Source: Acidimicrobiales bacterium
GTDB taxonomy: Bacteria; Actinomycetota; Acidimicrobiia; Acidimicrobiales; SHLQ01
Direction of reading: 5' to 3'
DNA: 33,214 nt
Assembly (NCBI GenBank): GCA_004282895.1
Contig: SHLQ01000012.1
Coordinates: forward strand, 1 to 33,214
Shown: in pieces, positions 8,919 to 17,136 of the stretch
Layout of the letters: each line of letters begins with the position of its first letter
Position numbering within the stretch: position 1 is the first letter of the stretch
Translations under genes and position numbers: made by a program
Notes under the pieces: model-generated
The model's database searches: none
Seen by the model: only the letters and a program-made list of their open reading frames with translations
What the model was told of the DNA's origin: nothing

Positions 8919-9775
8919 TGGCTCGGATTACCGCTTCTGCGTACATGTCGCACGTGCCCTTGATCGGCGTGGCCGTCGACAAGGGCCTGACCGGCGACGA
9001 GTACTTCAAGCCGTTGTTCGACGGTTTCGAGCCCGGTCGCGAGTGGGCGGCGGCCAATGTGCCAGATGTCGTCGTCCTCGTCTTCAACGACCATGCCAAC
9101 GCCTTCGGACTCGACATAGTGCCCACGTTCGCGCTCGGTATGTCCGAGACGTTCGAGCCAGCTGATGAGGGCTGGGGCGCCCGCCCGGTGCCTACCGTCG
9201 AAGGCCACCCTGCACTCGCCGCCCATATCGCTCACTCGGTCATCCGCGAGGACTTCGACCTGACTCTGGTCAACAACATCCCCGTCGACCACGGATGCAC
9301 CGTGCCGTTGTCGGTCATGTATGGCCAACCCGAAGCGTGGCCGTGCAAGGTGATCCCCTTGTTCGTCAACGTCGTGCAGTACCCCATCCCGTCGGGCAAG
9401 CGCTGCCTCGAGCTGGGCAAGGCGATCCGGAGGGCAGTCGACGGCTTCGACGAGGACCTCAACGTGCATATCTGGGGAACGGGCGGAATGAGCCACCAGC
9501 TGCAGGGCCAGCGCGCCGGCCTGATCAACCAACCGTGGGACAAGGAGTTCTTCGAGCGCATGATCAACGACCCCGAGGACCTCGCGACGATGGAGCACGT
9601 CGAGTACGTGCGCGAAGGTGGCTCGGAGGGTATCGAGCTGGTGATGTGGCTCGTCGCCCGAGGGGCGATGTCCGATCTGGCTGGTGGTCACCCACCGAGC
9701 GAGGAACACCGGCACTACCACGTGCCCGCCAGCAACACGGCCGTCGGTCAACTCATCCTAGAAGACCCGAACTAG
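8918..9775 (+). CDS. ligB: Protocatechuate 4,5-dioxygenase beta subunit (extradiol, class III)
   Basis: MARITASAYMSHVPLIGVAVDKGLTGDEYFKPLFDGFEPGREW...VLVFNDHANAFGLDIVPTFALG...NNIPVDHGCTVPLSVMYG...WGTGGMSHQLQGQRAGLIN; LigB active-site His/Glu context; TAATG overlap with ligA. Confidence 0.93.
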   Translation: MARITASAYMSHVPLIGVAVDKGLTGDEYFKPLFDGFEPGREWAAANVPDVVVLVFNDHANAFGLDIVPTFALGMSETFEPADEGWGARPVPTVEGHPALAAHIAHSVIREDFDLTLVNNIPVDHGCTVPLSVMYGQPEAWPCKVIPLFVNVVQYPIPSGKRCLELGKAIRRAVDGFDEDLNVHIWGTGGMSHQLQGQRAGLINQPWDKEFFERMINDPEDLATMEHVEYVREGGSEGIELVMWLVARGAMSDLAGGHPPSEEHRHYHVPASNTAVGQLILEDPN

Positions 9776-9777
9776 CT

Positions 9778-10491
9778 GTGACCCCGACGGAGTTCCTCCT
9801 CGTCTCCGTCCTGTCGATGCTCGGTGCGACCGCACAAGGCGCGATCGGGATCGGCTATGGCCTCGTGGCCGGCGCGGGTCTGGTCGCGATCGATCCAGCC
9901 TTCGTGCCGGGTCCGCTGCTCATCATCGGAGTCGTCGTTGGCTGCCGGCATATCGTGGTCGAACGCGACCACCTCGACCTCCCCGCATGGAAGCGCTGCA
10001 TGCTGGGACTCCCGGTCGGTCTAATCGCCGGAATCAGCGTGCTCGAGGCAATGGATGATCGGACGCTCGGTCTTGCGGTTGGCGCAGCGATCGCGCTTGC
10101 AGCGGTGGCCCTGCTGGCTGGTGTCACGGTGAAGCGGACACCCGCGATCGAAGTTGCGACCGGTGCTGGTTCCGCCTTTGCGGCGGTCACTGCAAGTCTT
10201 CCCGGCCCTCCGTTCGTTGTTGCCTTCAGCGATCTTCGCCCGGCCGCCATGCGAGCCACCTCCGCTTCGTTTCTGGTCGCTCTGACAGTGCTTTCGTTCT
10301 TTAGTCTCGTGGCGACCGGCAACTTCGCCCGCGACGAGTTCGAGCTGCTCGCGCTCATGCTTCCGGGCACGGTAGCGGGCCTGTTCGTATCCCGGTTCGT
10401 GCGCCCGCATCTCGAGAGCCAGTGGTTTCGGCCGCTGATCCTGATCATCGCGGGAATCGGCGGAATCGCACTCATCATTCGAAATCTGTGA
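9778..10491 (+). CDS. TSUP (TauE/SafE) family membrane permease
   Basis: GTG start right after ligB stop; VTPTEFLLVSVLSMLGATAQGAIGIGYGLVAGAGLVAIDPAFVPGPLLIIGVVVGCRHIV...GLFVSRFVRPHLESQWFRPLILIIAGIGGIALIIRNL; about 8 hydrophobic segments, TSUP-like. Confidence 0.75.
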   Translation: MTPTEFLLVSVLSMLGATAQGAIGIGYGLVAGAGLVAIDPAFVPGPLLIIGVVVGCRHIVVERDHLDLPAWKRCMLGLPVGLIAGISVLEAMDDRTLGLAVGAAIALAAVALLAGVTVKRTPAIEVATGAGSAFAAVTASLPGPPFVVAFSDLRPAAMRATSASFLVALTVLSFFSLVATGNFARDEFELLALMLPGTVAGLFVSRFVRPHLESQWFRPLILIIAGIGGIALIIRNL

Positions 10492-10512
10492 AGCTCAACC
10501 TGGAGGTTTGAC

Positions 10513-11274
10513 ATGGACATCAGCGGTAAGAACATCATCGTGACCGGAGGCGCATCCGGCATCGGAAAGGGCATGTGCGAACGTTTCGCTTCGCTGGGCG
10601 CAGCCAACGTTGTCGTCGCCGACCGCGACCTCGACGGAGCCACAGCGGTCGCGGAAGCAATCGGTGGCGCTGCTCGAATGTGTGATGTCACCGACGACGC
10701 GTCGGTTGCAGCGCTCGTCGCCGACACCATCGCCGATGTCGGACACATCGACTTCTTCTTCGCAAACGCCGGTGTCGGTGCTGGGGGCGGCGTCGACGTC
10801 TCGGACGAGCTCTGGGATCTGAGTTGGCAAGTAAACGTCATGGGCCCGGCGATCGCGGCCCGACACGTCATTCCGCACATGGAATCGCAGGGTCAGGGCA
10901 CGTTCGTCGTTACGGCCTCTGCCGCAGGTCTCACGACCGGGCCGGTTTCGTTCAACTATGCGGTGAGCAAGCATGCCGCCATCGGCGTCGCGGAGTGGCT
11001 CGCGATCAACCACGGCCCCGCTATCACCGTGCAGGCAATTTGTCCGACGATCGTTGACACGCCGATGGCCGCCGATTTCGGCGAGGTCATGTTCCAAGCG
11101 CTGTCCGTCGACGACGTTGTCGATTCCGTCGTCGCCGGCATCGAGGCAGGCACGTTCATCATCGCGCCGAACGAGCAGCCGATGGCGATGTTCCAGGCCA
11201 AGGCCAGCGACTGGGATGGATTCCTTGGGAACCTGCAGAAGATGGTTGCGTCGATGAAACCCGGCGAATCGTGA
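10513..11274 (+). CDS. Short-chain dehydrogenase/reductase
   Basis: MDISGKNIIVTGGASGIGKGMCERFASLG...FFFANAGVGAGGGV...NYAVSKHAAIGVAEWLA; TGxxxGIG and YxxxK motifs. Confidence 0.9.
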   Translation: MDISGKNIIVTGGASGIGKGMCERFASLGAANVVVADRDLDGATAVAEAIGGAARMCDVTDDASVAALVADTIADVGHIDFFFANAGVGAGGGVDVSDELWDLSWQVNVMGPAIAARHVIPHMESQGQGTFVVTASAAGLTTGPVSFNYAVSKHAAIGVAEWLAINHGPAITVQAICPTIVDTPMAADFGEVMFQALSVDDVVDSVVAGIEAGTFIIAPNEQPMAMFQAKASDWDGFLGNLQKMVASMKPGES

Positions 11275-12581
11275 CCGAGTCCGATGTTTCGGGGCAGCCG
11301 AAACTCGAAGCAACCCGAAGGGTTGCCAGTAGCTGTCCGTTTCACACGACTCCCGAGCAGGCGGCGCTTTCGAAGGATTTCGACGCGTTTACGTTTATGG
11401 CCAATCCCCACCCAATTCTTGCGCGGGCCCGCCAAGAGGCACCGGTGTTCTACGACGAGGAAACCGACTATTGGGTGGTGACCGCATACGACTCGGTTCG
11501 GAGCTTGCTCGGTCAACCGGAGCGATTCTCGTCGGACATCGCCCTCGATCCGATGTTCCCGTTTGACCCGGCCGTGCCAGAGGTCCTCACCGAGGGTGAG
11601 TTCGGTGCCCGCCCCTTCATTCTCAATATCGATGGCGAGGAACACAGCGAACACAAACGCATCATGTCCAAGGTGCTGCACCCTCGGGCCGTTGCCGATC
11701 GCGAGGACGACATCCGGCTGATCGCCCGACGCCTGATCAGCTCGCTGCCCGACGACGAGTCGTTCGACTTCGTCGAACGCTTTTCGATGGTATTTCCGGC
11801 GCTCGTGATCTTCATGTTCTTGGGTCTGCCTGAGGAAGTCGTCAGCGATGTGAACAGATGGGCCGACGCGAGAATGGAGTTGTTCTTCGGTGAGCTTCCT
11901 CTGGAACAGCAGGCGGACGAGGCCCGTGGCATGGTCGAGTTCTGGCAGTTCATCGAACGCCACATTGACGAACAGATCGACGATCCTGGGGACCACTTCG
12001 TCGGCGATCTCATACGTCTTCTGCTGAGCGGCGAGGAGGAGATCACTCGCAACGACATCGCGAACTACTGCTGGACGTTCCTGTTTGCCGGGCACGAGAC
12101 GACGACGTCGCAGATCACCAACATGGTCAGCGACCTGCTCCTCCAGCGAGAAGCGTGGGACGCCGTTGTCGCTGACTCCGGCCTCATCAATCCCGCCGTG
12201 GAGGAAAGCCTGAGAATGAACACGTCGGTGTTCAACCTGCGTCGCCGTGTGACGGAGGAGGTCACGATCGACGGCGTCACAATCCCCGCCGATTCGAAGG
12301 TGTTCGTGGTGAGTGGCGGTGCAAACCGAGATGTCGCAGAGTTCGAGGACCCTGATCACTTCACGATCGGCCGCGACAACGCGCGCCGGCACCTCGGCTT
12401 CGGATTTGGCGAACACTTCTGCGTCGGTGCGGGCCTCGCGCGTCTTCAGTTGCGGGTGGTACTGCAGGAGTTGACCGCAGCGATGCCAGATCTCGCCCTA
12501 GTGGATGGCGCGGAGCGGCGCTTTATCAACAACGCATTCTTCTGCGCCCCGCGAACTCTGTGGCTCGAACGCAAGGCCTGA
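11271..12581 (+). CDS. Cytochrome P450
   Basis: GTG start overlapping SDR stop; AGHETTTSQI (I-helix), EESLRM (ExxR), FGFGEHFCVGAGLARLQLR (heme Cys). Confidence 0.93.
   Translation: MTESDVSGQPKLEATRRVASSCPFHTTPEQAALSKDFDAFTFMANPHPILARARQEAPVFYDEETDYWVVTAYDSVRSLLGQPERFSSDIALDPMFPFDPAVPEVLTEGEFGARPFILNIDGEEHSEHKRIMSKVLHPRAVADREDDIRLIARRLISSLPDDESFDFVERFSMVFPALVIFMFLGLPEEVVSDVNRWADARMELFFGELPLEQQADEARGMVEFWQFIERHIDEQIDDPGDHFVGDLIRLLLSGEEEITRNDIANYCWTFLFAGHETTTSQITNMVSDLLLQREAWDAVVADSGLINPAVEESLRMNTSVFNLRRRVTEEVTIDGVTIPADSKVFVVSGGANRDVAEFEDPDHFTIGRDNARRHLGFGFGEHFCVGAGLARLQLRVVLQELTAAMPDLALVDGAERRFINNAFFCAPRTLWLERKA
11283..11327 (+). repeat. Copy 1 of 45-nt palindrome-containing repeat, inside P450 5' coding region
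   Basis: gatgtttcggggcagccgaaactcgaagcaacccgaagggttgcc; 40/45 identical to 32893-32937; stem GCAACCC-GAA-GGGTTGC. Confidence 0.8.
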
Positions 12582-12608
12582 TCGAAGCCGGTCAGGTAGC
12601 GTCAGCCC

Positions 12609-13523
12609 ATGAAGTTCTCCGTTTGGCCCAGTCCTGCTCGCCCCACTGATGAGGTCCTCGAGTTGGCCCGTGCTGTCGATTCGCTGGGTTACTACGGGTT
12701 CTGGTTCGCAGATCACTACATGCCGAACACCGGAAGTGAGGACCTGGAGCCTGGGGATGTCCATGAGGTGTGGTCCGTGCTACCAGCCGTGGCTGCCGTC
12801 ACCGAGTCGATTCGCGTCGGTTCACTGGTGTCGCCAACCTCGGTCCACCATCCGGCGATGTTGGCCAATCGCGCCGCCACCCTCGACCATATTTCCCACG
12901 GTCGCATGGTGCTCGGTCTGGGCGCGGGCTGGCAGATCAACGAGCACAAGGTGTACGGAATTCCACTGGAGCCTCCGAAGGAGCGGGTGGATCGCTTCGA
13001 GGAAGCCATTCAGATCATTCGCTCGCTCCTCGACGAAGACCGCACCACGTTCCAGGGGGCGTACTACACGATCACGGATGCACCGTCGGATCCGAGTCCG
13101 GTGCAGCCAACGTTGCCGATTCTCGTCGGAACCGGTGGACCACGTATGTGTCGTATCACCGCTCGTCATGCCCAGGAGTGGAACACCTGGGGAGCACCGG
13201 AGATGGCTGCCGGCGCGGTCGAGACCTTCACCTCCGCCTGCGAGAAGGTCGGCGTCGACCCGGCCACGAAACACACCTCTGTCCAAGCCCTGTTCGTGCT
13301 CACTGACGATCAGGAGCGAATCGACAAGGCGTTGGCTGGTCCAATGGGCAACCGCTCCCTCGCCGGCTCCGATGATCACATCATCGACGCGATCGGCCAA
13401 TACGAGGAGCTGGGATTCGACGAAGTCATCGTCCCCGACTTCACACTCGGCAAGACGGCCGACGAGCGTCGTGACACGTATGCCCGCATCATGGCCGACA
13501 TCGTGCCCAACTACTCAGGGTGA
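12609..13523 (+). CDS. LLM-class (F420-type luciferase-like) oxidoreductase
   Basis: MKFSVWPSPARPTDEVLELARAVDSLGYYGFWFADHYMPNTG...LVSPTSVHHPAMLANRAATLDHISHGRMVLGLGAGWQINEHKVYGIPLEPPKERVDRFEEAIQIIRSLL; LLM/F420 family signature. Confidence 0.88.
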   Translation: MKFSVWPSPARPTDEVLELARAVDSLGYYGFWFADHYMPNTGSEDLEPGDVHEVWSVLPAVAAVTESIRVGSLVSPTSVHHPAMLANRAATLDHISHGRMVLGLGAGWQINEHKVYGIPLEPPKERVDRFEEAIQIIRSLLDEDRTTFQGAYYTITDAPSDPSPVQPTLPILVGTGGPRMCRITARHAQEWNTWGAPEMAAGAVETFTSACEKVGVDPATKHTSVQALFVLTDDQERIDKALAGPMGNRSLAGSDDHIIDAIGQYEELGFDEVIVPDFTLGKTADERRDTYARIMADIVPNYSG

Positions 13524-13541
13524 CCTTGTGACGGCTGTCCG

Positions 13542-15635
13542 CTAGCTGCTGCCCCGGCCGACCCGCCGCCGGGCTGACGCTGGAGACTCCGCCTGCTCAC
13601 CGCGGACGATCGCCTCCTTGCGGAGCAGTTTGACCGGCACTCCCTGGTTGTCGCCGGCCGGCAGCACCTCGGGCGGATACAGCGCGATCTTCTGCTTGTC
13701 CGCTATTCGGCCGCCGTCCATGTCCAGTTCGCGGGCGTTGGTGCCCTTCGTCGGTAGAACGGTGCGACCTTCGACGAACTCGAGATCCCACCACCATTTC
13801 TTGATGGGATTGATCGAGCCGTTGCCGACACGGTCATCGAGGTTGGCAATGAACTTGCGGGTGAATGGAAGCTTGATCGCCGACCACAGGAAAACCCGTT
13901 CGGAAAGCACACCCTCGATGTTGTACGGGCACGTCTTCATGCAGCGGCCGCACGCAGAACCTTTGAGATTGCCAAGTCGGTACTTGGTGCATTTCTCGAC
14001 ATCCGGCTTCCACATCTCATACCCGTTGAACATGATCTTGTCGCCAAAGGAAATGGCACCACACGGACACTCCCGCGCACATTTGGTGCATTTGTTGCAG
14101 AAGTCCTGAAGACCGAAGTCGATTTGCTGATCGGGTGTCAGGGGCATGTCGGTCGTGAGCACCACCGATTTGAACCTGGGGCCGACGAACGGGTTGAGCA
14201 CCAGCTCACCGATCCGGCTGAGCTCACCCAGCCCGGCTTCGAGCACAAGTGGGATGTGCAGCACCTCGGAGTCGCGATTGGTGTGGCTGCGTGCGCCGTA
14301 ACCGAGGGAGCGCAAATGCTCGGCCATGATTCCCGCAATCTGCGCCCCTCGCATGTACGCCCGCATCGACTGCGCACCCGACACCCAGTCGTCACCGCTT
14401 GCGCCTTCCATCGTCTCGTACCCCTGATCGAGCAGGATCACGACGCCGTATTTGTGGCGCGGTGTGATCTCCTCACCGGCGCCATTGTGGGAGTACCAGG
14501 CGTACTCGGGCACCTCACACACCCCGACCATGTCACCCCCCAGGTGGTAGGCGAGCGCCTTGAGCGCATCGGCGTTGCGATCCGGGTCGTCGTTTCCCGG
14601 AGCGACCTCGGGCGCGACCTCGCCGTCCTGATACGGAACCATCTCACCGATCTGCTGGATGTAGGCCTGAGCCTGCGGTGTCTTGTAGGAGAACACCTTC
14701 ACGTCTTTCTGGAACTTGGGACCCATGTCGCCGTGGGCGGCTCGGGGAAAGCCGCCGGCGCGCACGGGCACGCGCTTGACCTCATCGGGGATGATGAGCG
14801 TTGTTGCTTCCGGAACACGCTTGATCCGTTCCATCGGATATCGGCCCATGTGCAAGGGCCGGTGATCGCCGTTCAGTCGCCCGATACCCGCTCTTGTACC
14901 GCCTCGACCGAGCATCCAGCCAAGCGACCGAGTGGAACGGAGCTTGTCGAGCAACCCGCGTCGAGCGAGCGGCGGGTCAGCGGCGAGGGCCATATCCGTG
15001 GTGACCGCCGCCAGTGCGAAACCACCACTCAGGTATGGCGCGCGAAGCTCACCGTGAATCGACTCGATCAATCCGCTCTGCAACGCCAGTTGCTCGACGT
15101 CAACGTCCGACGCGGTAGGCGTGTGGGCCATCGCGTCGAATCCGAGGCGACGGATATATCCCGCGGTGAGGACGGCAAGCTCCGCGGCGCGAAGGTCGGC
15201 GTTAATCTGCCGCGTGCCGTCGATCCACTCGTCGCCGGGCTGGTTCTCACCGACGATTCGAGTGTGGGCGATGAGTACAACCACCGCATGGGCGTGGCCA
15301 GGGTGCGTCTCCACCGACCATGCGCTGTCTGGAATTGAGCCGCATCCGGCCATGTCCGCATCCAGGAAGTACAACCCGGCCTTGAGGTGTTCCGCCCGAG
15401 CAAGGGGGTCATCCGGTGCCGGCGACTCCTCAGCCACGTCCCCGGTGCGTTGGTCGTCGAACATGTCGGCATAGAGCTGATACGCATGCCCGGCGTTCTG
15501 AGGCCCGGCAACGCGAGATTCCTCGCGTCGTCGGCCGCTCGACGTCGATACCGTCGTGTCCTCGAGCCTCGGAAGCCGTTCGAGCGGGTACGGGCCGAGG
15601 TGCACGGCTCGGTCACGATGTGAGAACAGTTTCAT
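13542..15635 (-). CDS. Reductive dehalogenase homologue, cytosolic (no Tat signal), with internally duplicated cobalamin/nitroreductase-like domain and C-terminal 2x[4Fe-4S]
   Basis: 697 aa; GLGELSRIGELVLNPFVGPRFKSVVLTTDMPLTPDQQIDFGLQDFCNKCTKCARECPCGAISFGDK followed by KCTKYRLGNLKGSACGRCMKTCPYN: two CxxCxxCxxxCP-type clusters and an RdhA core. N-terminal half (HLGPYPLERLPRLEDTT...) resembles the C-terminal half (HMGRYPMERIKRVPEATT...). Confidence 0.85.
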   Translation of the reverse strand: MKLFSHRDRAVHLGPYPLERLPRLEDTTVSTSSGRRREESRVAGPQNAGHAYQLYADMFDDQRTGDVAEESPAPDDPLARAEHLKAGLYFLDADMAGCGSIPDSAWSVETHPGHAHAVVVLIAHTRIVGENQPGDEWIDGTRQINADLRAAELAVLTAGYIRRLGFDAMAHTPTASDVDVEQLALQSGLIESIHGELRAPYLSGGFALAAVTTDMALAADPPLARRGLLDKLRSTRSLGWMLGRGGTRAGIGRLNGDHRPLHMGRYPMERIKRVPEATTLIIPDEVKRVPVRAGGFPRAAHGDMGPKFQKDVKVFSYKTPQAQAYIQQIGEMVPYQDGEVAPEVAPGNDDPDRNADALKALAYHLGGDMVGVCEVPEYAWYSHNGAGEEITPRHKYGVVILLDQGYETMEGASGDDWVSGAQSMRAYMRGAQIAGIMAEHLRSLGYGARSHTNRDSEVLHIPLVLEAGLGELSRIGELVLNPFVGPRFKSVVLTTDMPLTPDQQIDFGLQDFCNKCTKCARECPCGAISFGDKIMFNGYEMWKPDVEKCTKYRLGNLKGSACGRCMKTCPYNIEGVLSERVFLWSAIKLPFTRKFIANLDDRVGNGSINPIKKWWWDLEFVEGRTVLPTKGTNARELDMDGGRIADKQKIALYPPEVLPAGDNQGVPVKLLRKEAIVRGEQAESPASARRRVGRGSS

Positions 15636-15718
15636 CGAGCCCCCTCAGTGTGCGAAATCCTAGTTGTTGGCCAGGACGAGCGTCCATGCCGAAATCCCCC
15701 GCCGCGCGCATCCTCACT

Positions 15719-16285
15719 TCACTCGACTTGTCCGTTGAACCCGGGACGGCCAGGTGGGAGACCGAGGCCAAAGGTGTTCGCGAACATACTCACCATTGTG
15801 TAGTGCCCAAAGAAAATGACGAGTTCGAGCATCGTTTCCTCGGACCACTGGCGTCGCAAGACATCCCATGCGGTCGTCGGAACCATGGCATTGCTCATGA
15901 GGCCGTCGGTCGCAGCGAGAAGTGCCTGGGACCATTCATCCCACCCGTCAGTAATCGAATCGACTTTGACGCGCTGGCAGTCGGCTTCACTCCACCCAGC
16001 ATCGATCGCCTGCTGATAGTGCTGGCCCCACTCGAACTCGGAGTTGTAGCGCCACGCCATCCGCAAGATCATCAGCTCGCGATCCTTCGCCGGGAGGACC
16101 GTGTCTCGGTTGGCGAACGAACCAACCGCCTTGAGCCGACGTAGGGCGTCGGGGTGTCGGGCCATCAGTTGGAACAGGCTCAGTTGCGCCTGTTGTTCGG
16201 TGATCAACGAACGTTGTTCTTCATTCATATCGTCGGGTGCCACGAGCCTGATTCGAGGCTCGCTCAGCCGCTCATCGGCGCTCAC
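15719..16285 (-). CDS. Carboxymuconolactone decarboxylase / AhpD-like family protein
   Basis: MSADERLSEPRIRLVAPDDMNEEQRSLITEQQAQLSLFQLMARHPDALRRLKAVGSFANRDTVLPAKDRELMILRMAWRYNSEFEWGQHYQQAIDAG; CMD family. GTG start at 16285 overlaps the upstream SDR stop. Confidence 0.8.
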   Translation of the reverse strand: MSADERLSEPRIRLVAPDDMNEEQRSLITEQQAQLSLFQLMARHPDALRRLKAVGSFANRDTVLPAKDRELMILRMAWRYNSEFEWGQHYQQAIDAGWSEADCQRVKVDSITDGWDEWSQALLAATDGLMSNAMVPTTAWDVLRRQWSEETMLELVIFFGHYTMVSMFANTFGLGLPPGRPGFNGQVE

Positions 16286-17034
16286 AAGATCATCCCCCCA
16301 TCGAGCGGCATAGCAACGCCGGTGACCCACCCCGCCTCTTCCGCAGCGAAATAGGCGATGGCTGCGGCCACGTCCTCGGGAAGTCCGGTCCGGCCGAGTG
16401 GGACCATGGATTCGACTCTTGCTCGGAGCTCGGGGTCGGCGAAGGAGACCGCGGCGAGCGGAGTCTCGACGATCCCAGGGCATAGACAGTTGACTCGGAT
16501 GCCATCGGCGGCGTACTCGACGGCGGCTGTCTTCGTGAGGCCGACGACCCCGAATTTGGCCGCGTGATACGCGCTACCGGCGATCGGTCCGCCTTTAAGA
16601 CCGGCGATAGATGAGATGTTGATTATGCTCCCGCCGCCCTGTCCGAGCATCGCGGGGATCTCGTACTTCATGGACAACCACACACCAGTGAGGTCGACGT
16701 CGATCACCTTGCGGAAGTACTCCTCGTCCATCTCGTGGGCGCGGACCATCTGGCCGCCGATGCCAGCGTTGTTGACCGCGATGTCGAGCCGGCCGAAGGT
16801 CTCTAGCGTTTCCACGACCATTTGCTCGGTGTCAGCCGAGACCGCCACGTCTCCTTGGACGAAGTGCGCTCGCACACCCGCGTCTTCGAGCACGGTAACG
16901 GCAGTCGCGCCTGGTTCGGCTCGTCGCCCGGTGATGACGACAGCGGCACCCTCGGTACCCAGTCGCAAAGCGGCGTCGAAGCCAATTCCCTCGGTGCCGC
17001 CCGTGATCAGGGCGACCTTTCCTTCATGGCGCAT
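16282..17034 (-). CDS. Short-chain dehydrogenase/reductase
   Basis: MRHEGKVALITGGTEGIGFDAALRLGTEGAAVVITGRR...NNAGIGGQM...SSIAGLKGGPIAGSAYHAAKFGVVGLTKTAAVEYAADGIRVNCLCPGIVETPL. Confidence 0.92.
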   Translation of the reverse strand: MRHEGKVALITGGTEGIGFDAALRLGTEGAAVVITGRRAEPGATAVTVLEDAGVRAHFVQGDVAVSADTEQMVVETLETFGRLDIAVNNAGIGGQMVRAHEMDEEYFRKVIDVDLTGVWLSMKYEIPAMLGQGGGSIINISSIAGLKGGPIAGSAYHAAKFGVVGLTKTAAVEYAADGIRVNCLCPGIVETPLAAVSFADPELRARVESMVPLGRTGLPEDVAAAIAYFAAEEAGWVTGVAMPLDGGMIL

Positions 17035-17066
17035 GGCGCTAACTCCCCGTTGGATCGGTCGAACCG

Positions 17067-17086
17067 CACACTAGTAACGATCGTGA
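17067..17086 (-). promoter_or_regulatory. 20-nt motif copy 1 (cacactagtaacgatcgtga on plus), upstream of SDR
   Basis: Identical over 20 nt to 18344-18363; contains palindrome ACGATCGT; 32 nt between motif and SDR start codon. Confidence 0.6.
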
Positions 17087-17136
17087 TGATCAGCCAGCTG
17101 TCTGTGGCGCCCCGTGATGTCGCTACGCGCTGGCGA

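Noticed and set aside
9295-9777. Upstream part of the 398-aa ORF containing the TSUP permease
   Set aside because: Overlaps ligB in another frame; membrane protein begins at GTG 9778.
10956-12416. 486-aa minus-strand ORF antisense to SDR/P450
   Set aside because: Mirrors P450 coding bias; P450 motifs on the plus strand are clear.
14124-15338. 404-aa plus-strand ORF antisense to the reductive dehalogenase
   Set aside because: Shadow ORF; the opposite strand has FeS motifs and an RdhA core.
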